DNA from: Catonia carolina
Lineage: Eukaryota; Arthropoda; Insecta; Hemiptera; Achilidae
DNA length: 64,000 nucleotides
Direction of reading: 5' to 3'
Assembly (NCBI GenBank): GCA_035578175.1
Contig: JAQMRL010000016.1
Location: 807,501-871,500 of the forward strand
The notes below the pieces were generated by a model. It was not told the origin of the DNA. It saw nothing but the letters and a program-made list of their open reading frames with translations, and did not search any database. Position numbers and translations under genes: made by a program. Of the stretch, positions 11,148 to 22,009 are shown one piece after another (the first letter of the stretch is position 1; each line of letters starts with the position of its first letter).

Positions 11148-11605
11148 CATAGCTTACTATATGACATGATTGCTTTTTCATTTGATACCAGCGTGGGTCA
11201 TTATTTGTTATGTTTAAGGCAAAATGATACATTTGTTGTGAAACCAATATTTATAATATGTGACAAAGTTTCAGAGGAGAAATAAAAGTACTGTACCAAA
11301 TACTAGTGCTTGTATAGTATAGGCCAGGTACTGGCAGCAATTAAATAATTGTCCTAATATATCGTCAGAATGACGTAAATTACTTATGTTAAGTTTTTAT
11401 TTTATTCCCAATGTGTGTACATTGCAATCTGTCCCAATGAGATGAGAATGATGTGTCTGACGTAAAATGGAGGTGTAGTCTTGCACTGCTTGAGGCCAAT
11501 TATTCCTAGGAGGGTATGGTTAATTGAACCCAAACCATCAAAGTACACCGGTAACCACTGTCTAGTATTCAAATGCATATAAAAGTAAAACCTAGTAAAA
11601 CTGGC
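11148..11605. other. Unit spacer with empty SINE site
   Basis: Conserved in all three units (34505-34960 and 56014-56860). At 11437-11447 it retains the uninterrupted CCAATGAGATGAGAATG that is split by a SINE1 insertion in unit 3. No gene seen. Confidence 0.6.
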
Positions 11606-13165
11606 GTGAAACACTCACACAGCTCTTTCTTGCCAATGCAAATAATTAACAGTAATCCTAACATTAGTAATAAACCTTTGTAAATTAACAAAAAAACTAA
11701 CATCAATAAACATAACCTAATTTTAATCATAAGTGAAAGACGCGAAATAAAAATCAACCTCAGTTTGGCTTAAACATACGGAAAATCACTTTTCACGCTA
11801 AACTAGGCTCTGTAGAGAAAAATGCTTTAAATAAAAGTTGTAGATCTTTTAATTTCCTATTAATTTGATAATAGAATCCTGAATCCTGTTTGAGAGGGCT
11901 GAGAAGCCCTATGATGGCGACCTCGTGTTAATTTTTTTTTTTTTTGTTTAACGTCCGACTGTTCTGCAATTACTGCTAATGCAGACGGTGAAGGATGAAA
12001 TGATTTTTGTAATGTATGAAAAGATGCCGTGCCTGAATGGGATTCGAACCCAAGACCGCATGATGAGAGGCGAGCACATTACCAACTGCGCCAATGCGGC
12101 CGGCACGACATCGTGTTAAGGAACACCTGGTCGCTCGGGGAACAATTTTATTGAATAATTGCAACCTCATGAAATTTAGGGGGAATTTTTTAAGTTATAA
12201 TTAGGAAATAGGATTCTGGCTCTTGCGGGATTGGGACTGGGACTTCAAAGGAGGTAATGTATTTTAAGAAGTTACTCGTGGATGAAAATTTATATTAAGG
12301 GACAAGTGGGTTTAGGAGCGGCTCTTTTCTGTATTTTGATTATAGACACTTTTGTCGTAAAATGCATACTAAGGCCGAAATCTTTAAAAAAATCGATTTT
12401 TCACACGTTTTCGTGAAAAAAAAACAGAAAATCGCTAATTACCACTAAACTAAGCATTATACAAGAAAATGTTTAAAATAAAATTTGTAGATCTTTTAAT
12501 TTCCTATAAATTTAATTATATACACTTTTTCGTAAAATGCATACTAAGGCCAAAGTCTTAAAAAAAATCAATTTTTCACCAGTTTTATGTAAGAGAAGAA
12601 ACAGAAAATCGCTGATTACCGGTAACCTAAAAGTTATACAAAAAAAGTGTTTAAAATAAAAGTTGTATTATTTTTGATTCTCTACTTTTTTTATTATATA
12701 AATTTTTGCGCTAAAATGCATATTAAAGCCGTAATCTTGAGAAAAACAATTTTTTTACGTGAAAACAGTTTCACCAAGAATTTCAGGAGACATTGCGCCT
12801 ACCCTATTTCGTAGAGCATAAAAAATTTAGTAAACCAGGCGATTTTAAAAAAAATTGTAGGACCAGTTTTTGAGAAAATCGCAAGACAGTGAAAAATAAC
12901 ACAAATGAACTACTACTTCTGGTTGACCGATTTTGATGAAAATGTTCGTGTCGCGTCCGGTAGTGGTATGTAACTTAAGTTTCAAGTTCGTACGGTGTTC
13001 CATTCTTGAGATATTCTGTGCACACACAGACCAATCGCTAAAAACATGTTTTTTGGGTTCAGGGGTCAAAAAACGTGTAGAACCGGCGAAAACTGGATTT
13101 CTAAAAATTGACAAGAAAACAATACTTACCTTCCTATATGTTCTTATAGACCAGAGAAAGTAAAA
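11606..13165 (+). mobile_element. FB900 copy with insertions and internal duplication
   Basis: Left end TGCCAATGCAAATAATTAAC near 11630, right end CATGTTTTTTGGGTTC then TATAGACCAGAGAAAGT at about 13145-13165. It is interrupted at about 11870-12330 by unrelated sequence plus SINE1a. It also carries two successive copies of a ~180-bp internal segment (ATGCATACTAAGGCC at 12363 and 12538). The sister copy in unit 3 is 56862-57780. Confidence 0.6.
11932..12110 (-). mobile_element. SINE1a (tRNA-derived)
   Basis: On the minus strand: GCCGGCCGCATTGGCG start, A-box region, B-box GGTTCGAATCCC, then CCGTCTGCATTAGCAG and a poly(A) end (the T run at 11932-11945). The flanks repeat TCGTGTTAA (11923-11931 and 12111-12119), a target-site duplication. 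One of five SINE1 copies. Confidence 0.8.
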
Positions 13166-13239
13166 GATGATGCCAAAGAATTGAAAAAACAAAGGTTATA
13201 TTTTCTAGCGTTGACTAAATTAATTTTATTAAAAACAGT

Positions 13240-13290
13240 GTGAAACCATCGCAAAACTTTTTCTTGCCAATGTACATAATGAACAATATT
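13240..13290 (+). mobile_element. FB900 left-end remnant just before ZF1 exon
   Basis: GTGTGAAACCATCGCAAAAC then TTTTTCTTGCCAATGTACAT is a degraded FB900 left terminus. It ends about 75 bp before the ZF1 ATG. The same remnant precedes ZF2 (35320-35354 and 35749-35780) and ZF3 (57866-57905), so it was present before the units duplicated. Confidence 0.6.
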
Positions 13291-13364
13291 ATGTATACGT
13301 GATGCGTGGTAGTGCCACAGGTGTTTCTGTCATTAAATATAATAAAATGTGTTGTTGTTTTCAG

Positions 13365-14387
13365 ATGGCTGATGCAACTGGAGTGGGAGTGGACTCTTCA
13401 AGCAGAACAGCCTCACAAAAGTGTAAATTATGTAGACTGGCTACCATTGACTGCCACAACAAGAATAAACTCATTGCGTACTGTGCAAAGTGTAAGAAGA
13501 GATTACGTAAACAAAGAACCAAATCTTGGTATGGTAAAATTAAACAGCTGTACGACTCTTGTTTGACTTGCATGAATACGTTTTATAATAACCTCTCATA
13601 CGAACCACATGACTGTACACTAGAAGGCATATTCGTTTGTGATGGTTGTGGCAGAGTATTCCTCCACAAGGAGAATATAACGCTACATGTAAGTAAATGT
13701 CACAAAATCATTTCAAAAATGAATGCAACTGTAAGTGAAAACAATGGCCAAAGAGATTCAAAATCGGAATTGGAGTTGGAACATTGTGGTAGTACTTCTA
13801 GATTGAGTGAAAGTAGCAGTGGCCACAAGATGTCTAAATCAACTGCCAATGTGATTGGCCATTCTAAATTACCCAAAACATGTAAAGATTTCACTTGTAG
13901 TATTTGTGGGAAGGTTTTAAGTTGTAAATCCGCTTTAACTGTACATTTGCGTGTACATACAGGAGAGAAACCGTTCAACTGTAACTACTGTAATAAAAAG
14001 TTTACCCAGTCCGGTGATTTAACTAATCATGTGCGTTTACATACAGGGGAGAAACCGTTCAAATGTAAATTCTGTAATAAAAAGTTTACACATTCATCTG
14101 CTTTAACTAATCATGTGCGTTTACATACAGGGGAGAAACCGTTCAAATGTAAATTCTGTAATAAAAAGTTTACACAGTCATGGGGTTTAACTAAACATGT
14201 GCGTTTACATACAGGGGAGAAGCCATTCAAATGTAAATTCTGTAATAAAAAGTTTACAGATTCATCTGGTTTAACTAGTCATGTACGTATACATACTGGG
14301 GAAAAACCGTTCAAATGTAAATTCTGTAATAAAAAGTTTACACAGTTATCTCATTTAAATACTCATATGCGTACACATATGAAATAG
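13365..14387 (+). CDS. C2H2 zinc-finger protein, paralogue 1 (ZF1)
   Basis: Predicted nuclear DNA-binding protein, 340 aa. The start MADATG is chosen because ATG directly follows a strong 3' splice site (TGTTGTTGTTTTCAG); an in-frame ATG at 13299 would read through that intron end. Residues 20-84 form a Cys-rich N-terminal domain (C20, C23, C30, C40, C43, C66, C69, C84). One separate finger lies at 90-113 (C92, C95, H108, H113), then a Ser-rich linker 114-174. Six tandem fingers of 28 aa joined by TGEKP run from base 13890 to the end. Contact residues (-1, 2, 3, 6) of fingers 1-6 read CSAV, QGDN, HSAN, QWGK, DSGS, QSHT. Finger 1 has lost its core Phe (KVLSC). Ends MK-stop. Specific DNA target unknown. 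Confidence 0.88.
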   Translation: MADATGVGVDSSSRTASQKCKLCRLATIDCHNKNKLIAYCAKCKKRLRKQRTKSWYGKIKQLYDSCLTCMNTFYNNLSYEPHDCTLEGIFVCDGCGRVFLHKENITLHVSKCHKIISKMNATVSENNGQRDSKSELELEHCGSTSRLSESSSGHKMSKSTANVIGHSKLPKTCKDFTCSICGKVLSCKSALTVHLRVHTGEKPFNCNYCNKKFTQSGDLTNHVRLHTGEKPFKCKFCNKKFTHSSALTNHVRLHTGEKPFKCKFCNKKFTQSWGLTKHVRLHTGEKPFKCKFCNKKFTDSSGLTSHVRIHTGEKPFKCKFCNKKFTQLSHLNTHMRTHMK

Positions 14388-14587
14388 AAATAATACAAGT
14401 GTGTGATTCTCTTTAGGTAGTGCTTGTATATACAGAAGAGTGAAAGTATAAATATAATTTTTGCATAATATACTCTCTCCAAGTAGTCAATTTAAGAGCA
14501 CATCACAAACATGACTAGTTCCATAAAGTAATAATAATACTTACTATAAATTAAAGTACAAATGAAATTCATCACTTTACCCTTGGT
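14388..14587 (+). other. ZF1 3' flank
   Basis: Almost identical to 59612-59820 behind ZF3 but unlike the ZF2 flank. No canonical AATAAA is visible in the first 200 bp; AATATA at about 14467 is a possible variant poly(A) signal. Confidence 0.4.
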
Positions 14588-15638
14588 TCCTTTTACCTTT
14601 CTCTCTATATATAAATATATATAAGGAGCAAAGTATTGTTTTCTTGTCGATTTTTTGAAATCGGAGTTTTCACCGGATCTACACGTGTTTAGACCCTGTG
14701 AACCCATAAAACATGTTTTTAGCAATTGGTCTGTGTGTGCAAACAAAATACTTCCAGAACGGAACATCGTACGAATCTAGAACTTAAGTTAGATACCACT
14801 AGATGACCCGACACGAACATTTTCTTCAAGATCGGTTAACCGGAGGTAGTAGTTTATAATGCTATTTTTCACTTTTTTCAGATTTTCTCAAAACCGGCTC
14901 TTTCGATTTTTTTGAAAAATTGCCTTATTTTTCTAAATTGTTTATGCTCTACAAAATGGGGTAGGCGCCATGTCTGCTGAAATTCTTGGAGAGGTTTTCT
15001 TGTAAAAAAATTGATTTTTTAAGATTGCGACGTTGATATACATTTTAGCGCAAAAATATTTGAAACAAAAGTGGTAGGGAATTAAAAATCCTACAACTTC
15101 TATTTTGAACACTTTTTTGTATAACGCCCTGTTTAGCGTTAATTAGTGATTTTCTGGTTTTTCTCACAAAAACTTGTAAAAAATCGATTTTTTAAGATTT
15201 CAGCCTTAGAATGCATTTTACGACAGAAGTGTATATAATCAAATTTTTAGGAAATTAGAAGAGATGTAACTTTTATTTCAAGATTGTTTCTGTACAGCAA
15301 CGATTTTTAAAAAAATCGTAGGACCAGTTTTTTAGAAAATCTCAAAAAAGTGAAAAATTACACGAATAAACTACTACTTCTGGTTGACCGATTTTGTTGA
15401 AAATGTTCGTGTCGGGTCCGGTAGTGGTATTAAACTTAAGTTTTAAGTTTCAAGTTCGTACAATGTTCCGTTCTTGAGATATTCTGTTCACACACACAGA
15501 CCAATCGCTAAAACATGTTTTTTGGGTTCAGGGGGTCTAAAAACGTGTAGATCTGGTGAAAAGTTGATTTTGAAAAATCAATATGAAAACAATACTTTGT
15601 TTCTATATATTCATATAGGCAAGAGAAAGTAAAAATAT
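14588..15638. mobile_element. FB900 foldback behind ZF1
   Basis: A reverse-oriented FB900 right arm (14588-14960) and a forward right arm (15300-15638) face away from each other around an internal segment. This gives inverted repeats of roughly 330 bp with outer ends CTTTCTCT and GGCAAGAGAAAGT. The same structure lies behind ZF3 at 59820-60858. Transcription through it would give a long hairpin RNA. Confidence 0.65.
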
Positions 15639-16139
15639 GTAATATAGAATAAGCAAGAATATTGTAATCGGTAATCTGTAATTAATTCATAATGTATTGA
15701 CAGTTTGTAAATAATAACTTATTATAATATCGTTTCTTCTTTTTAGAATATTATTTCTTATTGTTTTATTATCATTTCATTAGGCTTTGCCTTACTCAGG
15801 AAACTAATTTATGTTCAGACAGTTTAGAAATTGTACATATTATAAAATTAATACATGTAATGGAAATAAATTAATATTTAGGTGTGTGGATTAAAATTTG
15901 TTATAGTTTCATATAATTGTGTTGTACATAACTTATATGTAATTATTTTATTATAATTAATGACGTCTGGTATAGTTTCTGGTGTGTATGGTTATTTTTC
16001 TCTACGGTTGTTGTTAAATCAGTTTTAAAATGTAATTTATATTTAATTTTATTTGTTTTTTTTTATTATGCCATGAATGTTGTTACTTTTGCTTTATTAT
16101 TTAAGTATTTCTCATCTTTTGTATAATGAAATGCTCTAC
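15639..16139. other. AT-rich spacer, 3' flank of ZF1
   Basis: No gene seen. Near-identical to 60860-61370. A diverged counterpart in unit 2 (about 41220-41640) shares TGTATGGTTATTTTTCTCT. Confidence 0.5.
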
Positions 16140-18102
16140 ACAGGGTGATTGGTACGTGGTATATATAAATTAAAATAGGATTATACGATTAACCATGTAA
16201 GGGACTGGCCGGGTAAAATAATTACACAGGTTATCAACTGATATTAAGTTTAATTAAAAAACTAATTACGTCGCTAATACTTAACTGCTTACCTATTGAT
16301 CCTATTACTAGCCTATAACTAGGCTAGTAATAAGCCTAGTTATTAAGGCTTATTACTTTTTACTTTTTTTTATTACTTATTACTTTTGCAAGCCGGGTAG
16401 CGCTTCTCGAACGGGCTCGGTATCTGTTGGAGCTGGCAGACCACGGAGAGGATCTTATGACCAATCACTAAATCTAATTTATACACTACTTTTAGCCTAC
16501 GTGGTTTCTGTCCATTACCAAACTTAAACAATAAGTTATAATCTAGCAAGTACCTCGATATGGTCTTGTCCACCGGTCTTTCTTAACGCACTACACACTT
16601 AATCTAAACCTTACCACTAAAAAGTCACACACCCGTACAAACGATTGTTCTAAATACTACTCGATTAATTAACTGTTCACCCACTTGATCGCCCAACGCT
16701 TGTCCACTCCCGTACTATACAACTGTCCGTTACTCACTGCACTCTCGGTAGGCCTACTACACACCTGCAAGGGTTGAATAGCAGACCCGTTATATCATTG
16801 TTCTCTTTTTGCCTGCTATCAACCCTTACACCCACATTCCACAGAGTTCATTTACCCGTCCACTCCTCACTTCGCTTATGTCCTAAAAGTAAACCTGTTT
16901 TAACTATATCTATTACTAACCTAATATACCGTATTAATCAGTACCTTACATAAGCAAACGTAAAGAAATATTACATTAATTTCTATAAATAAACCTTAAA
17001 AAAAACTAGATAGGCCTAATGTATACGTTTATGTAAATAAAGACAAATAATTTGTAATTGTTATTATTAGTAATGAAAATGTTAGTGATTATTTTAAGGG
17101 TATTTAGAGACGGAAGGCGCGTTGGCACGTGTTTACCGCACGGCAGGCGGCCAACATTGAGCGGTAGTGGACATGAATGAGATGCGTGTGTATTAACAAC
17201 CATTGAAAAATGTAATGTCGCATCAACTGCATGTTACCGTTGTATCATGTGACACCGTCTGTCTGTACCCAGCCTAATATGTCATTGTTTATGGTTTATA
17301 TTTTCAACAACACTAACTGTAATATGTTACACTAAAACGATAGTAGAATGACTCGGCATTGCAACAGCGAGCTTGGAAATGTGTGGCGCGCGCGGCCTAT
17401 ATAAATAATTTCACTAATTCCATCACTACCTCGCCAATTAACGTTTAGCTCTGTTCTTTACTGGAGGAGATCCATTCAAATATTGTAGTCTCTTTCTTGC
17501 CAACAAATACGTTTTGTAATAAAGTTGTGTAAATAATTGTGTTAAAAATTAAGATCTGCTTATGGCATTTTTAAGTTTCTCAATTGAGTCCCAACTGTAT
17601 TTTATAAAAGCTGTTTCACCGCATGGTTATTGCACAGCGTTACTGAAACGTGTCATTTAATAACTTTCCATATTTTATTTTGACAACTAATACTTCACAC
17701 TTGTGAGTACTGCATTGAGTAAAAACTGGGAAAACAATGTTCTTGATCTTTTAGAATATATTCACAGTTGGGAAATGGAACGGCAAGTAATCAAGGCTGT
17801 AAATATAAGAAGATTACTAAACAGTAATACCTCCTATACATTTGTAAATGGAAAAATTTCAACTTGCAGACTAGAAAAACATTGTTAGGACAAAGTAATG
17901 TGGACGCATGTCACTGCTTACTTGTAAAATGTAAATCATGAACCAATGACAATCAGTTGATAGTAACTGGGCACTTACAGTTTCACAAATAGAAATGTTC
18001 AATGATTAAATAAAATTTAATCGAGACAATATCTAGGAGGAAAGAGTGTTGAATAATTCTGTAAATGTACAGACATTTAAAAGGTGTTAATTTAAATAAT
18101 AA
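16140..18102. repeat. Block shared by units 1 and 3 only
   Basis: Near-identical to 61370-63262, missing from unit 2 (which has unrelated sequence at about 41650-41890). It contains a CpG-rich stretch with a TATA-like box (GGCGCGCGCGGCC then TATATAAATA, 17398-17407) and AATAAA at 17518-17523, an arrangement resembling an LTR or a promoter. Unit 3 lacks about 70 bp found here at 17063-17135. The short open stretches at 16373-16573 (minus) and 17703-17888 (GTG start) have no recognised motif. Confidence 0.6.
17381..17523 (+). promoter_or_regulatory. TATA box and poly(A) signal, LTR-like spacing
   Basis: TATATAAATA at 17398 behind a CG-rich stretch, with AATAAA about 120 bp downstream. This spacing fits a U3-R-U5 layout of a solo LTR or a small promoter. 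I cannot define LTR ends or a target duplication. The same pair occurs in unit 3 at 62561 and 62681. Confidence 0.3.
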
Positions 18103-18565
18103 CGGGTGTTTTATTGAGGACGCAACCCTGATTATAAGTAGATATAAGTGATAAATCTGTCAATTTTCTCTCCACCAATCGGTATGTTGGCAACAGTGTA
18201 CTCAAGGCCAACTACCTGAGACAGTTAAAATGTTCCAGTCAAGCATTAGTGTGGTGACGGCAGTTGTTTCGTTATATTTTGTCAGCAATGGTTGTTTCCA
18301 AAGAAACGATTGTGGCTTTTAACATAGGGTTGCAATCTTAATAAAACACCTGTAGAATATTTTATTAATAAAATCATTGCTGACACAGTATAACGAAACC
18401 ACTGCTGTTACCACACTAATGCTTTACTGGAACATTTTAACTGTCTTAGATAGTTGGCCTTGAGTGCACTGTTGCCAACATACCGATTGGGGGACAGAAA
18501 ATTTACCAATGTATTACTTCTATCTTCTTATAATCAGGGTTGTATCCCTAATAAAACACCCTATA
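18103..18565. repeat. Long imperfect palindrome, unit 1
   Basis: The left arm starts GGGTGTTTTATTGAGGACGC and includes CGGTATGTTGGCAACAGTG. The right arm is its reverse complement, ending CTAATAAAACACCC. Arms are about 190 bp around a loop that itself contains another copy of the outer end (AGGGTTGCAATCTTAATAAA). Likely a foldback MITE. Copies at 41890-42270 (left arm shortened) and 63263-63725. Confidence 0.75.
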
Positions 18566-19260
18566 ATAGTAGTAAATAAAAAATAGGGTTTCTGAGAAAT
18601 AGAAATATAACGCACAAATGGTTACATGTAGCCTATTGTTGTACGGCTACCTAAAGGAGTCGGGTATCTAATTAGATAATTGGCTCTTTTTGTAACCATT
18701 CTATTCAATTATGATGAGTGTATTTTTATTATTATATAGAAAATCTCTGTCCTTCTCGTGACTTGCATAGCTTCATGTATGTAAGGGAGCGCACCGTTTT
18801 GGAGTTGAGTCTTTGATCTGGCAGTGAGTCATACTGTGTACGAGTACGCCTGCCAAGAGATCCACCGTAAATTGTAGACACAAATAATCGTTATCTTTGT
18901 AAGTAGGACTTGGTTTAAGTTAATGCAAAATAATCTTGCAATTGGTTAAGTTTACGTTATAGATTTATTGTAATTATTGGGTTATTTCTTGTAAGTAATT
19001 TAATTGTAGGTTTAAGAGACTTAAATTGTTCTTGTAATTTTTAGTTTGTAATAAATAATACATGTAATTCTTAAACTTTAGTGTGTTAATTATTTAATTT
19101 ACCTAGATCCTGAAACGGACCTTAGAGATAAGTGTCACAATACATTATTGTCTAATGACTGGATGTGTAAGTTCAGTTGAGGCTGTCAACTAAATGCATA
19201 ATTTGGTAACTGTTATATTGTAAAAGTATAATTACAGCTTGTCATGTTTAGTCTGTTTTA
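18566..19260. repeat. Shared tail of the unit, copy 1
   Basis: Non-coding; matches 42271-42965 closely and 63726-63822 up to a SINE. Landmarks are TTGTACGGCTACCTAAAGGAG and CTGCCAAGAGATCCACCG. No gene recognised. Confidence 0.6.
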
Positions 19261-19261
19261 C

Positions 19262-19740
19262 TTTTTATGTTAATATATAGGAAGGTAAGTATTATTTTCA
19301 TGTTGATTTTTTACAGGATATACATGTTTTGAGACCCCCTAAACCCAAAAAAATACCTGTTTTTTTGCGATTGGTCTTTTTGTGAACAGAACTTTGTATG
19401 GGGTTGAAACATAAAACTTAAGTTAGGTACTACTGTAAGACCTGACACAAAACATAATAAACATTTCTTTGTATAATGCTTAGTTTAGCAGTAATTAGTG
19501 ATTTTCTGTTTATTTTTCACAGAAATCTGTAAAAAATTCGATTCTTTAAGATTTCTACCCTAGTATACATTTAACAACAAAAGTATATGATCAAATTTAT
19601 AGGAAATTAAAAGATCTACAACTTTTATTTTAATCATTTTTCTCTAGAGCCTAGTTTAGCGTGAAAAAATGATTTTCTGTATTATTAAGCCAAACTAAGG
19701 TTTGTTTTAATTTTGCATCATTCACTCATGATTAACGAGA
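19262..19740 (-). mobile_element. FB900 fragment at the unit 1/2 joint
   Basis: Reverse-oriented right end (ATATATAGGAAGG near 19275) followed by internal landmarks, with part of the middle deleted. The matching copy at the unit 2/3 joint is 43110-43415. Confidence 0.55.
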
Positions 19741-20600
19741 CTGATTAACAGAATGGTGACAGATGTTTTTTAGTGTTTCTAATTTTCTTATAATAATTAT
19801 TGGTATCATTTTCCTGAATTCAATACTTCATATCGGACTTAAATAAAAATTGATTAATACATGATTTTTGAGGTTATTTTAGTTCCATCCAGGAGATTCC
19901 AAAGTCAATATAAGACATGTCAAGATAAAACTGATAAACTAAAAGTTTGTCACAATGATAAAATCATTACTTACCACCAAAAATTTGTTACTTAAGTAGG
20001 CTTGTCATGAACCCATTGTATCTAATATCACACAAAATAAAATGGTCAAACACAATGATAAATTCATTACTTACCAATAATTTTATCCCACTACGGCTTA
20101 ACTCTGTAGGCTTGTCATGAACCATTTTGTATCAAATAGTACACAATATTTGTTTAATTAAAAGTTAAATACTTTTCAACCAAAAACTATTTAGAAAGGA
20201 ATTCGTACACACTGTAAAATGTTTCATCAATTAAATATTGTCTTAGCTATTTTAAAATGACTTAAATTGTCATAACTTTTAGCAATAAACCTTGTGTCAA
20301 TTTATTGATGTATTTTCTTTCTGCACAAGTTGGTTTTTGTTCAAACAATTTAGTGTTGTGATAAGCAACATAATAATTGACTCTGTATCTTGTGTAGTGG
20401 TTGTGAACATCTAAAAACTGTAAAAAGGTATTTTGCTCTATATACATTATCACTTCAAAAATGTATAAAGAATGAACTGTGAGCAATTGCAGCTCTTTAA
20501 ATAGAGATCTGCATGAGGTAAGGTGGTTGACTCTCATCATACTCCTAAAAGGTTTTTTTTTTGTATTTTAAAAACTCCTTCCATGTTACACTGTGATGAA

Positions 20601-20915
20601 TTACCCCCATACTAATATGGCATACCTGATATGAGATAAAATTAAACCATGATAAACTGGCATTAGCAATTTTTTATCATTTAATCTGGCAATTTGTTTC
20701 AATGCAAATACCCCAGATGATATTTTACCACAAATTTGATCGGTATAATGATCCCATAATAGAGTCCTATTTAATGACACTCCTAGAAACTTTACTGTTT
20801 GCACATGATCTAGGATATTATTTTGTATAAAGACATCCACTTCTCTGTTTTTGTTTACATTGTGTTTGTTTTTGAAATGTAAGTACTGACACTTTTTCCC
20901 ATCAACTGTTAACAT
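20601..20915 (-). pseudogene. RT fragment of unit 2 LINE, post-catalytic block
   Basis: 104 codons from MLTVDGKKCQY through KFLGVSLNRTLLWD to HIRYAILVWG, the block after the ADD motif. This is homologous to LINE A from 521. Broken at both ends by frameshifts. Confidence 0.7.
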
Positions 20916-21339
20916 TAATTCATTCAGAAATTGGACTACAGATTCGATGCTAATTATGTGTATTTACTTCCAGACTATCTACCAGTAAACTTTTATTTAT
21001 GATTGAAGTATCATCAGCAAACAATAAAGCTCTACTGTTGGGTAAGATTTCTGGTATCTATTTATATACAACAAAAACAAAATGGGACCTAAAATAATTG
21101 AACCCTGTGGAACACCAGCTTTGACATCAAGCTTTTCAGACAAAATTTTTGTAAAGTTTCTTCCTAACTACCTACCTACTCTACTTATTTCTACGCACTG
21201 TACTCTTCCTACTAGATAAGACAAACCATTTAAGTTCTATGCCCCTAATACCTAATGACGCTAACCTTTTCAACAAGACTTCATAATCAACACAGTTGAG
21301 AGCTTTACTGAGATCTAAAAATACAGTTAAGGCCTTCTC

Positions 21340-21814
21340 TCAAGCATCCAATATATCAACTACTTGCTGAAAAAGTGAGACAATAGCAGTTTTGGTTGAC
21401 ATACCCTTGTGGAAACCAAGCTGATCTTTTGATATGATAAGGTTTCCAGCCAAAAAACTGATTAACCTAATGAACACTACCTTTTCAAACATTTTTCTAA
21501 TAGTGTTTAATATACTTATGGGCCTATAATTTTCAACTAATTGGGTATTGCCATTCTTAAATACAGGCAATATTTTACCTTCCTTCAGTTGCTTTGGAAA
21601 TATACCTATTCTCAGGGAGAAGTTAATAAGGTGAAGGAGAGTTGTTAATAAAAATTTGTTTATTTTCTTTAACAATAATACTCGAGATCCCATCTAATCC
21701 TACAGTTTTCTTACTTTTTAAGCTATCGATAACTGATTTTAGTTCCTCATGTGAAACTGGGCTAAATAAAAATTTATCTATAACTCTATCCCCCCTTGCT
21801 TCATAATTATCCAT
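21340..21814 (-). pseudogene. RT fragment of unit 2 LINE, motifs 1-3
   Basis: Two overlapping frames. SKKTVGLDGISSIIVKE is motif 1, then LKEGKILPVFKNGNTQLVEN with YRPISIL is motif 2, then DQLGFHKGMSTKTAI is motif 2a/3. A frameshift separates them at about 21650-21690. Dead. Confidence 0.7.
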
Positions 21815-22009
21815 CAGTTTCTGTAATCTGTTGTTTAACCTTTGAAGCTACTTCCTGATAATACTTATTAAAATAATTACTAATTTCTGAACCATTCTCT
21901 ATAACTTCATTAATACTGTTAACCATTTTTGGTATATCTGTGTATCCCTTGTTACTAACTACATCTCGATGATTATTTTTATTGTTCCCCATGGATGTAA
22001 CCAATGGTT

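Larger units (their letters stand above)
2030..19740 (+). repeat. Tandem unit 1 of a zinc-finger cluster
   Basis: This is the first of three homologous units. Order: LINE B, R-a 4341-5750, FB900 inverted pair, R-b 7080-8900, FB900 stretch, SINE2, ZF1, foldback, block shared only with unit 3 (16140-18100), palindrome 18103-18565, tail 18566-19260, FB900 fragment. The same order recurs from 19893 and from 43733. Boundaries are approximate because FB900 copies sit at the joints. Confidence 0.85.

Noticed and set aside
12845..13192. ORFs of 60-115 codons inside FB900 copies (also 12933-13163, 14492-14767, 55718-55954)
   Set aside because: Different frames are open in different copies and none is maintained, so there is no coding evidence.
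13299..13364. Upstream in-frame ATG of ZF1 (and 57935 for ZF3, 36969 for ZF2)
   Set aside because: It reads through a clear intron end (TTGTTTTCAG). In ZF2 the extension lies within mariner DNA, so it cannot be ancestral coding sequence.
13700..13978. Minus-strand ORFs opposite the ZF genes (also 13361-13573, 37145-37357, 37484-37780, 57997-58209, 58336-58569)
   Set aside because: They are shadows of the conserved ZF coding frame: same positions in each paralogue, no motif, no independent signals.
16373..16573. 66-codon minus-strand ORF duplicated at 61607-61801
   Set aside because: Duplicated with the unit; reading differences at the C-terminus and no recognisable motif.
17381..17523. Calling a solo LTR outright
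   Set aside because: TATA and AATAAA spacing fits, but I found no TG...CA ends, no target duplication and no second copy outside the unit duplication.
17703..17888. 61-codon ORF duplicated at 62866-63051
   Set aside because: The start is GTG, not ATG. Conservation is explained by the near-identical unit 1/unit 3 block, and there is no domain or splice evidence.
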